From Actinomycetes bacterium (GTDB lineage Bacteria > Actinomycetota > Acidimicrobiia > Acidimicrobiales > RAAP-2), in NCBI GenBank assembly GCA_021806045.1, contig JAJZDI010000022.1:1-47354 (forward strand): a stretch of 47,354 bases of DNA, written 5' to 3'. Shown one piece after another: positions 7,846 to 17,190 of the stretch. Every line of letters begins with the position of its first letter. The first letter of the stretch is position 1. The translations under genes and the position numbers were made by a program. Below the pieces are notes generated by a model. That model did no database searches, had not been told where the DNA came from, and saw only the letters and a list, made by a program, of their open reading frames with translations.

Positions 7846-9573
7846 CTACTGCCGCCGCTCGCCGGCCAGCGCGTCGGGAGCTGGGACGGCCGTGTCGACG
7901 GCGGCACCTGCCGAGCGGGGCAGGAGGAGGGTGCCCACCAGGCCCACGGCGATGAACGCGGCACCGACCAGGGAGACCACCCGGGTGGCATCGGCGACGG
8001 CGACGGACGCGGCCGACACCAGAGCGTGCCCGTCCGGGAGGGAGTGCAGCGAGGGGATGGCCGCCCCCCCGCTGGCCCGGACGATGGCTGCCGCCCGGTC
8101 GGCCAGTCCCGGTGCCAGCCCGGACAGGGTCCGGAGCGCGCCGCTCGTCCGGGAGGCGATCTCGGAGACGAAGATGGTGCCGAGGACGGCGATGCCGAAC
8201 GCCGAGCCGACCTGCCGGTTGGTGCTCTGGATCCCGGACGCCTGCCCGCTGGCGACCGGTGGCACCTCGGAGAGGATGACGCCGGGCAGCTGGGCGCTGG
8301 CCATGCCGAGCCCGACCCCGTAGGCGGCCAGCCAGGGCACCAGGGCCCACGCCCCGACGGTGGGCGACACCACCACGGCCAGGCCGACCAGGCCTACGGC
8401 TTCGAAGACGAGCCCCAGGCGTGCCACGCCCCGGGCACCGATCGACGAGGCCAGCTGGGGGGTGACGCCACCGGCCAGGAGGGTGCCCACCGCGATGGCG
8501 AGGATGACGACGCCGGTGTGCAGGGCCGAGTAGCCGAGGACCCCCTCGAGGAAGAGGGGCAGGACGAAGAGGATGCCGAACTCCCCCAGGGAGACCATGA
8601 GGATCGCAGCGAGGCCGGCGGAGAACGATCGGATCCGGAAGAGGGCGAGGTCGACGAGGACGGCGGCGCCCCGCCGGGCCCGGGCCGCCTCCAGGGCGAC
8701 GAAGGCGATCAGGCTGATCACCCCGATGGCGCAGATGACGGGGATGGGCGACGGCCATCCGGCCGGCCACCGGAGCCCGCCCAGCCGGAACGGGGTGACG
8801 GCCGACCACCACCCGTAGGTGCTGCCTTCGATGAGGGCGAAGACGACGCCCCCGAACCCGACCACGGCCAGGACGTTGCCGGGCACGTCGACACCGCGGC
8901 GGGCGGTGGGTTCCGCCGTCTCCGGGACGATCCCGATGATGCCGGCCACCACCACGGCTCCGATGACCAGGTTGACGAGGAAGGCCCACCGCCAGCTCAC
9001 GTCGGTGGTCAACAGCCCGCCGAACAGCGGTCCGAGCGCGCCGAACACGCCGATGGTCGAGCCCCAGATGGCGAAGGCGATGGCCCGTTCCCTGCCGGTG
9101 AAGAGCGCGTTCACGGTGGCCAGGGTGGCCGGGAGGATCATGGCGCCCCCCACTCCCTGGAGGGCGCGGCCGGCGATGAGCATGGCGCCGTCGACGGCGG
9201 TCGCCGACACCAGGCTGGCCGCCACGAAGACCACGGTGCCGAGCAGGAACAGGCGCCGCCGCCCCCACCGGTCCCCGCTGTGACCGAAGGTGATGAGAAG
9301 GGCGGCGAACACCAGCGAGTAGATGGAGTTGAGCCACTCGGCGCCCACCTCGGACACGTGGAGGTCCCGGATGATGACGGGCACGGCGACGTTCACGATG
9401 GTGGCGTCCACGATGATCATCGCCACGCCGATGGCGATGAAGGGCATGGCCGCCCATCGGCGTCGGGAGGGTTCAGAGGGGCTCGATGGGCCGGAGTCGG
9501 CGGCGTTCGGGCCGGGAGCCGATCCGGTCGTGCGGGGGGAGCCGTGTGCGTTCACGTCGCGGGTGCGTGCCAT
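7846..9573 (-). CDS. MFS transporter, DHA2 (EmrB/QacA-type) family
   Basis: The product has 575 aa, the usual length for 14-TM drug:proton antiporters. A cytoplasmic N-terminal tail is followed by TM1 (AAMPFIAIGVAMIIVDATIVN). The family motif DATIVNVAVP and motif A (GHSGDRWGRRRLF) are present. The inner-membrane protein probably exports hydrophobic or cationic compounds; the substrate is unknown. The ATG at 9573 follows TATCCT by 6 nt (leaderless). The downstream tetR gene and the palindrome inside the promoter suggest repression that substrate relieves. Confidence 0.92.
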   Translation of the reverse strand: MARTRDVNAHGSPRTTGSAPGPNAADSGPSSPSEPSRRRWAAMPFIAIGVAMIIVDATIVNVAVPVIIRDLHVSEVGAEWLNSIYSLVFAALLITFGHSGDRWGRRRLFLLGTVVFVAASLVSATAVDGAMLIAGRALQGVGGAMILPATLATVNALFTGRERAIAFAIWGSTIGVFGALGPLFGGLLTTDVSWRWAFLVNLVIGAVVVAGIIGIVPETAEPTARRGVDVPGNVLAVVGFGGVVFALIEGSTYGWWSAVTPFRLGGLRWPAGWPSPIPVICAIGVISLIAFVALEAARARRGAAVLVDLALFRIRSFSAGLAAILMVSLGEFGILFVLPLFLEGVLGYSALHTGVVILAIAVGTLLAGGVTPQLASSIGARGVARLGLVFEAVGLVGLAVVVSPTVGAWALVPWLAAYGVGLGMASAQLPGVILSEVPPVASGQASGIQSTNRQVGSAFGIAVLGTIFVSEIASRTSGALRTLSGLAPGLADRAAAIVRASGGAAIPSLHSLPDGHALVSAASVAVADATRVVSLVGAAFIAVGLVGTLLLPRSAGAAVDTAVPAPDALAGERRQ

Positions 9574-9579
9574 GCCCGC

Positions 9580-9601
9580 AGGATACCGACACTTGTGTCG
9601 G
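9580..9601 (-). promoter_or_regulatory. Leaderless promoter and TetR-type operator of the DHA2/tetR operon
   Basis: The -10 TATCCT (9585-9580 on the minus strand) ends 6 nt before the ATG at 9573. Immediately upstream is CCGACACTTGTGTCGG (9586-9601), two 7-nt arms around a 2-nt centre. It occupies the spacer between -10 and -35, an ideal position for a repressor. Confidence 0.65.
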
Positions 9602-9667
9602 GATCATGTCGCGCCCCCGGCTCTGTCCTGCGGGGAGGTCGCTCTCCCGGAGCTCGCCGGGCAGTGA

Positions 9668-10573
9668 TCAGCCGAGCGAGGTGAGTGCGGGGGCCAGCTC
9701 CCGCCACTGGTCCCGGGGCACGCCCCGGCGCTCGGCGGTGAGGGGCTGGATGCACACGTGGTCGGCGCCGGCGTCGAGGTGGGCGGCCACCCGGGCGGCG
9801 ATGTCGTCGACCGACCCCCAGGCCACCAGGGCGTCGACGAAGGCGTCGCTGCCCCCGTCGACCAGGTCCTCCTCGGCGAACCCCAGCCGCAGCATGTTGC
9901 GGACGTAGTTGGGCTGCGACAGGTAGAGGGAGGTGTAGATGCGCCCCACGTTGCGGGCGGTGGCCGGGTCCGTCTCGAGGAGCACGGCCTGCTCGGGGCA
10001 GAGCAGCGGGCCGGCACCCAGCACGGACCGGGCCGTCGCCGTGTGGTCGGGCGTGACGAAGTAGGGGTGGGCGCCGTCCGCCCGGGCCGCGGCCAGCTCC
10101 AGCATGCGGGGCCCGAGGGCAGCGAGGACGCGGTGCACGGGCGTGGTCGGACGCTCGGCCGTGTAGGGAGCGTCGTCGAGGGCCTGCAGGTAGCGCTCCA
10201 TGGCGGCCAGCGGGCGGTCGTAGGTGTGGCCCCGGAGGTCCTCCACCAGGTTCTTGTGGCTGACCCCCAGGCCGACGACCACCCGTTCGGGGAACGCCTC
10301 GGTCAGCCCCCGCATGGCGCCGGCCATCGTCACCGCGTCGCGGGCCCAGATGTTGGCGATGCCGGTGGCGCCCACCAGGCGGGTCGTCGACGACAGGACC
10401 AGGGTCAGCTGCACGAACACGTCGCGGCCGGCCACCTCAGGGATCCACACGGCGCCGTACCCGAGCGACTCGAGCTCCGCCGCCAGCTCGCCCACCGCGG
10501 CGGCGGGCACCATGTCGAGAGATCCGGTCCACAACCCGACGCGTCCGAGCGCGTCACGCAACGTCGGTGGCAT
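9668..10573 (-). CDS. LLM-class (luciferase-like, probably F420-dependent) oxidoreductase
   Basis: The product has 301 aa. It shows the bacterial luciferase-like TIM-barrel pattern: LGRVGLWTGSLD at the N-terminus, ELESLGYGAVWIPE, TRLVGATGIANIWARDAVTMAGAMRGL, FPERVVVGLGVSH, and a C-terminal GSVDDIAARVAAHLDAGADHVCIQ. In actinobacteria such proteins usually use coenzyme F420 rather than FMN; here that is inference. The substrate is unknown. The ATG at 10573 is preceded by TATCGT with a 6-nt gap, so the gene probably has its own leaderless promoter rather than being read from the fluoride module. Confidence 0.88.
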   Translation of the reverse strand: MPPTLRDALGRVGLWTGSLDMVPAAAVGELAAELESLGYGAVWIPEVAGRDVFVQLTLVLSSTTRLVGATGIANIWARDAVTMAGAMRGLTEAFPERVVVGLGVSHKNLVEDLRGHTYDRPLAAMERYLQALDDAPYTAERPTTPVHRVLAALGPRMLELAAARADGAHPYFVTPDHTATARSVLGAGPLLCPEQAVLLETDPATARNVGRIYTSLYLSQPNYVRNMLRLGFAEEDLVDGGSDAFVDALVAWGSVDDIAARVAAHLDAGADHVCIQPLTAERRGVPRDQWRELAPALTSLG

Positions 10574-10579
10574 GGCCCC

Positions 10580-10585
10580 ACGATA
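10580..10585 (-). promoter_or_regulatory. -10 box of a leaderless promoter (LLM oxidoreductase)
   Basis: TATCGT reads on the minus strand, then six bases (GGGGCC), then the ATG at 10573. Confidence 0.55.
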
Positions 10586-10660
10586 CGCGCGGCACTGTCG
10601 CCGGGGGACGGGGGCCGGGGGCCGGGGCGCAGGGAGCGCACCGGCGCACGCAACGGCTGG

Positions 10661-11038
10661 CTAGAGGGCCAGGCCGATCGCCAGGCCGGCGCCGGCGGCG
10701 GCGAGGCCCACCGCCACGCTGGCCAGGACGTTTCCGGCCGCTTCGAGGAGGCGACCGTCCTCCACCAGCCGCACCGTCTCGAAGGTGAACGTCGAGAACG
10801 TGGTGTACGCGCCGCAGAACCCGGTCGCCAGGAGGGCCTTGGCCACGTCGGGGAGGTGGCCGGTGGCGGCCAGGCCGGTCAGCAGGCCGAGGAGGAACGA
10901 GCCGGTCACGTTGATGGCGAACGTCCCCCACGGCAGGTCGGACTCGATCCGTCTGGTCACGGCCCGGTCGAGGAGGTAGCGGCTGGGGGCGCCGACGAAC
11001 CCTCCGGCGGCCACGGCGAGGTAGAGCCAGGGCGTCAC
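10661..11038 (-). CDS. crcB: Fluoride channel CrcB/Fluc, copy 1
   Basis: The product has 125 aa and four predicted membrane helices. The Fluc signatures are intact: a conserved Arg-Tyr (GAPSRYLL), WGTFAINVTGSFLLG with the pore Asn, and GFCGAYTTFSTFTFE, which carries the Phe ladder and the TTFSTF turn. Fluc dimers export F- across the membrane. The GTG start at 11038 lies 7 nt after the stop of the DUF190 gene. It is the third gene of a crcB-DUF190-crcB operon; two adjacent paralogues suggest an antiparallel heterodimer, as in other Gram-positive bacteria. Confidence 0.95.
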   Translation of the reverse strand: MTPWLYLAVAAGGFVGAPSRYLLDRAVTRRIESDLPWGTFAINVTGSFLLGLLTGLAATGHLPDVAKALLATGFCGAYTTFSTFTFETVRLVEDGRLLEAAGNVLASVAVGLAAAGAGLAIGLAL

Positions 11039-11045
11039 GGTGGTC

Positions 11046-11390
11046 TCACGACCCCCACTCGTCGAGCATCTCGACGTCGTCGACGGTGACCGCCACCCCG
11101 TCGAGGAGCGGTGCGATCGACTCGAGGAAGGCGTCGATCCGCTCCGGCCGGTCCACCAGGACGATGGCGAGCGGGCGGTCGTCGGAGATCACGTGTTCCC
11201 GGTGGACCCGCCCGGAGGTGCCGAAGCCCTCGACCCCCTCGAAGACGGTGGCACCGGCCAGCTTCGCCCTGCGGGCCCGCTTCAGCACCTCCAGCTGCAG
11301 GCTGGTGTGCCGCACGTGGTCGTGCACGCTCATGAGCAGCGTGAGCCGCTTGGCCGGTCGTCCCGGGAAATGCGACTGCGTCGACCTCAT
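11046..11390 (-). CDS. DUF190 protein associated with CrcB
   Basis: The product has 114 aa. The family core is clear: LQLEVLKRARRAKLAGATVFEGVEGFGTSGRVH, then LAIVLVDRPERIDAFLESIAPLLDG. DUF190 proteins are small and predicted to have a PII-like ferredoxin fold; their role beside crcB is not established. The start ATG overlaps the stop of the upstream crcB as ATGA (11390-11387), indicating coupled translation. A later Met (MSVHDHV) is an alternative start. Confidence 0.92.
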   Translation of the reverse strand: MRSTQSHFPGRPAKRLTLLMSVHDHVRHTSLQLEVLKRARRAKLAGATVFEGVEGFGTSGRVHREHVISDDRPLAIVLVDRPERIDAFLESIAPLLDGVAVTVDDVEMLDEWGS

Positions 11391-11968
11391 GGGAGCTCTC
11401 CGTGCATCCATCGCTCGACCCGGATGAGAAGCCGGGCGGCCGTCATCCCGACCCACACCCCGGCGATGCCGGCCACGACCGAGGCGGCCAGGTAGGCGAC
11501 GGCGACGCCTGCGTGGTGGGTCCGGATCAGGTCCGCGGCGTCCACCATGAACGTCGAGAACGTCGTGTAGGCGCCGAGGAACCCGGTGCCGAGCACGGGG
11601 CGGGCCAGGTGCCCCCGGGGGAACTGCTCGATCACGAGGACGAGCAGGAACCCGAGGGCCACGCTCCCGGTGACGTTGATGAGGAAGGTCCCCCACGGGA
11701 ACTGGCCCGTCGACGCGGGCACGGCGAGGGAGACCGCGTACCGGCTCACGGCGCCGGCGACCCCCCCGCAGGCGATGGCAAGGACGATCAACGCCTGGGC
11801 CCGCCGTCCACGCTGCCGGTGGCCGTCGGCGCCCTCGCCGTCCATGGGGCCGATGTCCACGTCCGGGTCCATCGGTTGGTGTGCCCCGCCGTCGCTCGGT
11901 GCCGTGTTCACGACGCCGAACCCCGTGCGGGTGCCGCCCCCCGTGCCGCCGGGAGCGTGGGACAGCAC
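11387..11968 (-). CDS. crcB: Fluoride channel CrcB/Fluc, copy 2, with N-terminal extension
   Basis: The Fluc core is complete: GGVAGAVSRYAV, WGTFLINVTGSVALG, and GFLGAYTTFSTFMVDAADLI. It is the first gene of the minus-strand crcB-DUF190-crcB operon. The longest frame (GTG at 11968) gives 193 aa, about 55 residues longer than usual. The extra residues are polar and unconserved in character, and ATGs at 11872 and 11845 are equally possible starts. None has a good ribosome site. No convincing fluoride riboswitch was found upstream. Confidence 0.92.
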   Translation of the reverse strand: MLSHAPGGTGGGTRTGFGVVNTAPSDGGAHQPMDPDVDIGPMDGEGADGHRQRGRRAQALIVLAIACGGVAGAVSRYAVSLAVPASTGQFPWGTFLINVTGSVALGFLLVLVIEQFPRGHLARPVLGTGFLGAYTTFSTFMVDAADLIRTHHAGVAVAYLAASVVAGIAGVWVGMTAARLLIRVERWMHGELP

Positions 11969-12090
11969 ATGGGCGGGACCGCTGTTCCCGATGGCACCGG
12001 ACCTCGGGCCGGAGCCGCTTGCGCCATGGCGGAGTCGGTAGTGTCGTGACCGGGAGGCGCCGCCAGTGGAGGCACTCCGGGAGGTGCGAC

Positions 12091-12435
12091 ATGCCGGCCA
12101 CCGAGGTCGCGACCAGGATCGTGATCTTCCTGAGTGAGGACGACCGGCGAGGTCGCCATGGGGTCCACGAGGTGATCCTCGACCGCGCCCGCCAGGCGGG
12201 AGTGGCGGGTGCCACCGTGTGGCGCGGCATCGAGGGCTTCGGCCGCTCCGGACACGTCCGCACGGCCCGGTTCCCCGACGCGGCCACGGGCATGCCTCTG
12301 GCCGTGGAGGTCGTGGACGTGCCGGAACGCGTCGACGCGTTCCTCCCGGTGGTCCGGGAGCTCGCCCCCCATTCGCTCATCACCCGCGAACAGGTCGAGG
12401 TGACGCGGTTCGGAGACGACGAACGGCCCACGTAG
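12091..12435 (+). CDS. Second DUF190 protein, divergent from the crcB operon
   Basis: The product has 114 aa and is a paralogue of the DUF190 protein at 11046-11390, with the same core (VILDRARQAGVAGATVWRGIEGFGRSGHVRTARF, then LAVEVVDVPERVDAFLPVVREL). The ATG at 12091 is preceded by GGGAGGTG. It is transcribed away from the crcB operon, so the module has two DUF190 genes and two channel genes. The function is unknown. Residues shared by both copies (GATVxxGxEGFGxSGxV) mark the likely functional loop. Confidence 0.9.
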   Translation: MPATEVATRIVIFLSEDDRRGRHGVHEVILDRARQAGVAGATVWRGIEGFGRSGHVRTARFPDAATGMPLAVEVVDVPERVDAFLPVVRELAPHSLITREQVEVTRFGDDERPT

Positions 12436-12668
12436 GACCGCTCCGGGCGGGGGTGCGACGACGCTCGAGCTCACCGGCATAGACCTCCACGCGATGCCAC
12501 GTCCACATCTGCATAGAGGCCATCAGCCCACATCGGGCGGTTCGGGCCGAAGCCCACCGGGGCATCATCCGGCGTGTGCTCCACGTTAGCGCGGCGGCCG
12601 TGCCGGTCGGCGTCCTGCAGTCCCCGGCTCCGGGCGTCTGCACCCCGCCCGCACCCCCCGACCGCCGG

Positions 12669-14018
12669 TCACACCCGGAGGACGACGGGCACCATGTAGA
12701 GGCCGAACCCCATGACGACCAGGCAGACCGCCGTGGCCATCACCCGGTAGGCGCCGCGCATCCGGTGGGCGGGCGGGAGCGCCTTCGCTTCGAGGACGAG
12801 CAGGAACCCGAGGACGATGGGGAGCAGCAGCGCGTTCATCACCTCGACGTCGACGGCCAGCGCCACCAGGTTCACGCTGGCGAGGACGATGACGGCGCCG
12901 ACCACGTGCACGAGGGCGTAGGCCGCGTAGAAGGCGGCGTTCCCCCTACCGACCCGTTCGTTCAGGCTGTGGCGCCAGCCGACCACGTCGGCGACGCCCC
13001 ACGTTCCGGCCAGGGAGACCACGAGGGCGGCGACCAGCGCCCCCCCGAGGACGGCCGCTCCGACCAGGGTGGTGGCGGGCACCGACCCGATGTACGGCCC
13101 GAGGGCGTGGGCCATCTGACCCACCGAGTCGAGTGGCGGGTGGGCACCGGAGCGGAAGAGCGTGGCGGCGAAGAGGACGACGACGACGATCATGATCAGC
13201 TGGGTCAGGACGGCGCCGATGGCCGTGTCACGTCGCTCAGCCCGGAGGTGCTCAGCCCGGAGGCCCTTGTCCACGATGGCGCTCTGTTGGTAGAAGATCA
13301 TCCACGGCATGACGACGGCGCCGACGTTGGCCGCCAGCAGGAACACGTACGAGCTCTGCCCGAGGGGAACCGTCCCGAGGGCGCGGACGAGCTGCCCGGG
13401 GTGGGGGTGGGCCAGGACCATGGCGGGGAGGAACGCCAGCTCGGCCAGCCCGACGGCGATCCCGACCCGCTCGACCCGCCGGTAGCTGCCGGCCAGCGCC
13501 AGGGCGACGAGGAACGTGGTGGCCACCGGGATCGTGATCCAGCGGGACACGCCGAAGAGCTCTCCCACGCCGGCCACGCCGGCGAGCTCGGTGAGGAGGG
13601 CGCCGATGGAGGAGACGACCAGCGTCCCCGCCGACACCAGACCCCAGCCCATCCCGAAGTGCTCGCGGATGAGCCGCCCGTGGCCCGCGCCGGTCACGGC
13701 ACCGAGCCGCACGACGATCTCCTGGACCATGAAGAGGACGGGGATGAGCGCGACCTGCGGCAGGACCATGGCGTAGCCCCACCGGGCCCCGGACTGCGCC
13801 GCGGTGATCATGCAGCCGGCGTCGGTGTCGGCCAGCATGACGATGAGGCCCGGGCCCCACACGGCGAGCAGTCCCAGCGCCAACCAGCGGCGCCGCCGGA
13901 CCCGCGGGGCCCCCGGTGCAACCGCCGGCCCCGGACCGGGCTCGCCGGGTGGCGGGCCGCCCCCGTCGGCAGGACGGGTGCGGACCCTCGGAGCCGGGCG
14001 GTACGCGAACGCCGTCAC
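12669..14018 (-). CDS. Nramp-superfamily divalent metal transporter with atypical metal site
   Basis: The product has 449 aa and about 11 membrane helices after a Pro-rich 40-residue cytoplasmic tail. The Nramp framework is visible, but the TM1 metal motif DPGN is DAGC here (D66-A67-G68-C69), and the TM6 motif MPH is MPW (Met237 kept, His replaced). The metal-binding Met and Asp remain, so transport of Mn, Fe or possibly Mg is plausible; specificity cannot be called. The GTG at 14018 lies just downstream of a DtxR/MntR-type palindrome, which suggests Mn/Fe-repressed expression. Confidence 0.85.
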   Translation of the reverse strand: MTAFAYRPAPRVRTRPADGGGPPPGEPGPGPAVAPGAPRVRRRRWLALGLLAVWGPGLIVMLADTDAGCMITAAQSGARWGYAMVLPQVALIPVLFMVQEIVVRLGAVTGAGHGRLIREHFGMGWGLVSAGTLVVSSIGALLTELAGVAGVGELFGVSRWITIPVATTFLVALALAGSYRRVERVGIAVGLAELAFLPAMVLAHPHPGQLVRALGTVPLGQSSYVFLLAANVGAVVMPWMIFYQQSAIVDKGLRAEHLRAERRDTAIGAVLTQLIMIVVVVLFAATLFRSGAHPPLDSVGQMAHALGPYIGSVPATTLVGAAVLGGALVAALVVSLAGTWGVADVVGWRHSLNERVGRGNAAFYAAYALVHVVGAVIVLASVNLVALAVDVEVMNALLLPIVLGFLLVLEAKALPPAHRMRGAYRVMATAVCLVVMGFGLYMVPVVLRV

Positions 14019-14023
14019 CGTGT

Positions 14024-14053
14024 CAGTTAGGCATACCTAAGAACAAAGATCAA
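14024..14053 (-). promoter_or_regulatory. Nramp promoter with DtxR/MntR-type box
   Basis: TTAGGCATACCTAA (14027-14040) is an inverted repeat of TTAGG/CCTAA half sites, like those of the DtxR/IdeR/MntR metal-repressor family, though shorter than the 19-bp iron box. On the minus strand a -35-like TTGATC (14053-14048) and a -10-like TAACTG (14029-14024) are 18 nt apart, so the box fills the spacer of the promoter for the transporter gene. The -10 match is weak. Confidence 0.65.
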
Positions 14054-14144
14054 GAGGGCCTAATACCCATACTCGGCTCCGGCTCCGGCGCCGGTTCCCC
14101 GGCGGGCCGATCCGGGCACCATCCGGTGCAGGATGACCGACGGG

Positions 14145-14175
14145 TTGCATGTCATGCAGACTGCATATAATGCAA
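14145..14175 (+). promoter_or_regulatory. 31-bp TGCAT palindrome and leaderless promoter of the tetR-MFS operon
   Basis: The architecture is TTGCAT-3-ATGCAG-1-CTGCAT-3-ATGCAA, so both the outer arms (14145-14150 with 14170-14175) and the inner arms (14154-14159 with 14161-14166) are perfect inverted repeats. A consensus TATAAT (14166-14171) lies inside the right half and ends 6 nt before the ATG at 14178. This is a textbook position for autorepression by the adjacent TetR protein. Confidence 0.85.
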
Positions 14176-14177
14176 AC

Positions 14178-16589
<2,412 letters not shown>

Positions 16590-16596
16590 CAGCGGT

Positions 16597-16618
16597 GGCC
16601 CCGGCTCCGGCCGGGGCT
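16597..16618. terminator. Hairpin between convergent genes, candidate bidirectional terminator
   Basis: GCCCCGGC (16598-16605), loop TCCG, GCCGGGGC (16610-16617), extendable by one G-U pair. It lacks a T-tract, so it would be a GC-rich hairpin of the kind common in actinobacteria. Confidence 0.5.
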
Positions 16619-16638
16619 GACGCCGGCCGGATGGCCGG

Positions 16639-17037
16639 TCAGGCGGCCAGGATCTTGGCCTTCTGCTGCTCGAACTCCTCGGCGCTCAACGCCCCCCGGT
16701 CACGCAGGTCGGCCAGCCGGGCCAGCTGGTCGGTGGTCGAGGCGCCGTCGCCGGCCACCTGGCGCACGTAGGTGCTGAACGCCTGCTCCTGTTCGGCCGC
16801 CTGGTGGGCGGCGTGCTCGGCCATGGTGCGCCCGTGGGCGATCAGGTAGATGAGCACGCCCACGAGCGGCAGGACGAGGACGAAGAGGAACCAGCCGGCC
16901 TTGGCCCAGCCGCCCATCTCCGGGCTGCGGAACAGGTCGACGAACACCGTGACCAGCAGCCAGATCCACATCACGAACCCGAAGAAGATCAGCAGGGACC
17001 AGAAGAGGTTCAACAGGGGGTAGGTGTAGGCGATCAT
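16639..17037 (-). CDS. Small membrane protein with SHOCT domain (PLDc_N-like N-terminus)
   Basis: The product has 132 aa. Two membrane segments (about residues 5-35 and 48-68) have the PLDc_N-like pattern with WAKAGWFLFVLVLPLVGVLIYLIAHGR. A polar linker and a C-terminal SHOCT motif follow (DQLARLADLRDRGALSAEEFEQQKAKILA). SHOCT tails are small helical oligomerisation modules; the function is unknown. The ATG at 17037 is chosen because GGGAGG lies 5 nt upstream, although the frame is open further. Confidence 0.88.
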   Translation of the reverse strand: MIAYTYPLLNLFWSLLIFFGFVMWIWLLVTVFVDLFRSPEMGGWAKAGWFLFVLVLPLVGVLIYLIAHGRTMAEHAAHQAAEQEQAFSTYVRQVAGDGASTTDQLARLADLRDRGALSAEEFEQQKAKILAA

Positions 17038-17190
17038 GGCGCCTCCCGTCTCTCGATGGGGCCGCCGCCATGGGCAGCCCTGACGCGGCACTGCCTGATC
17101 GAGTGTGACAGGCCCGTGGGCGCCCACCAGGGGAGAAGGTCATCGCCGCCCCCATCCCGTCCGACCTGCCACCCCGGGCACCGCCAGCGG

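Noticed and set aside
7814-9457. Long minus-strand frame upstream of and continuous with the tetR gene, in a different frame from the DHA2 gene
   Set aside because: Its sequence is Arg/Gly/Pro shadow protein of the DHA2 gene; the TetR domain begins only at 7813.
11969-12090. Possible fluoride riboswitch upstream of crcB or DUF190
   Set aside because: I looked on both strands for the conserved GGnGATGGnGTTC-type core and its downstream pairing element and found neither.
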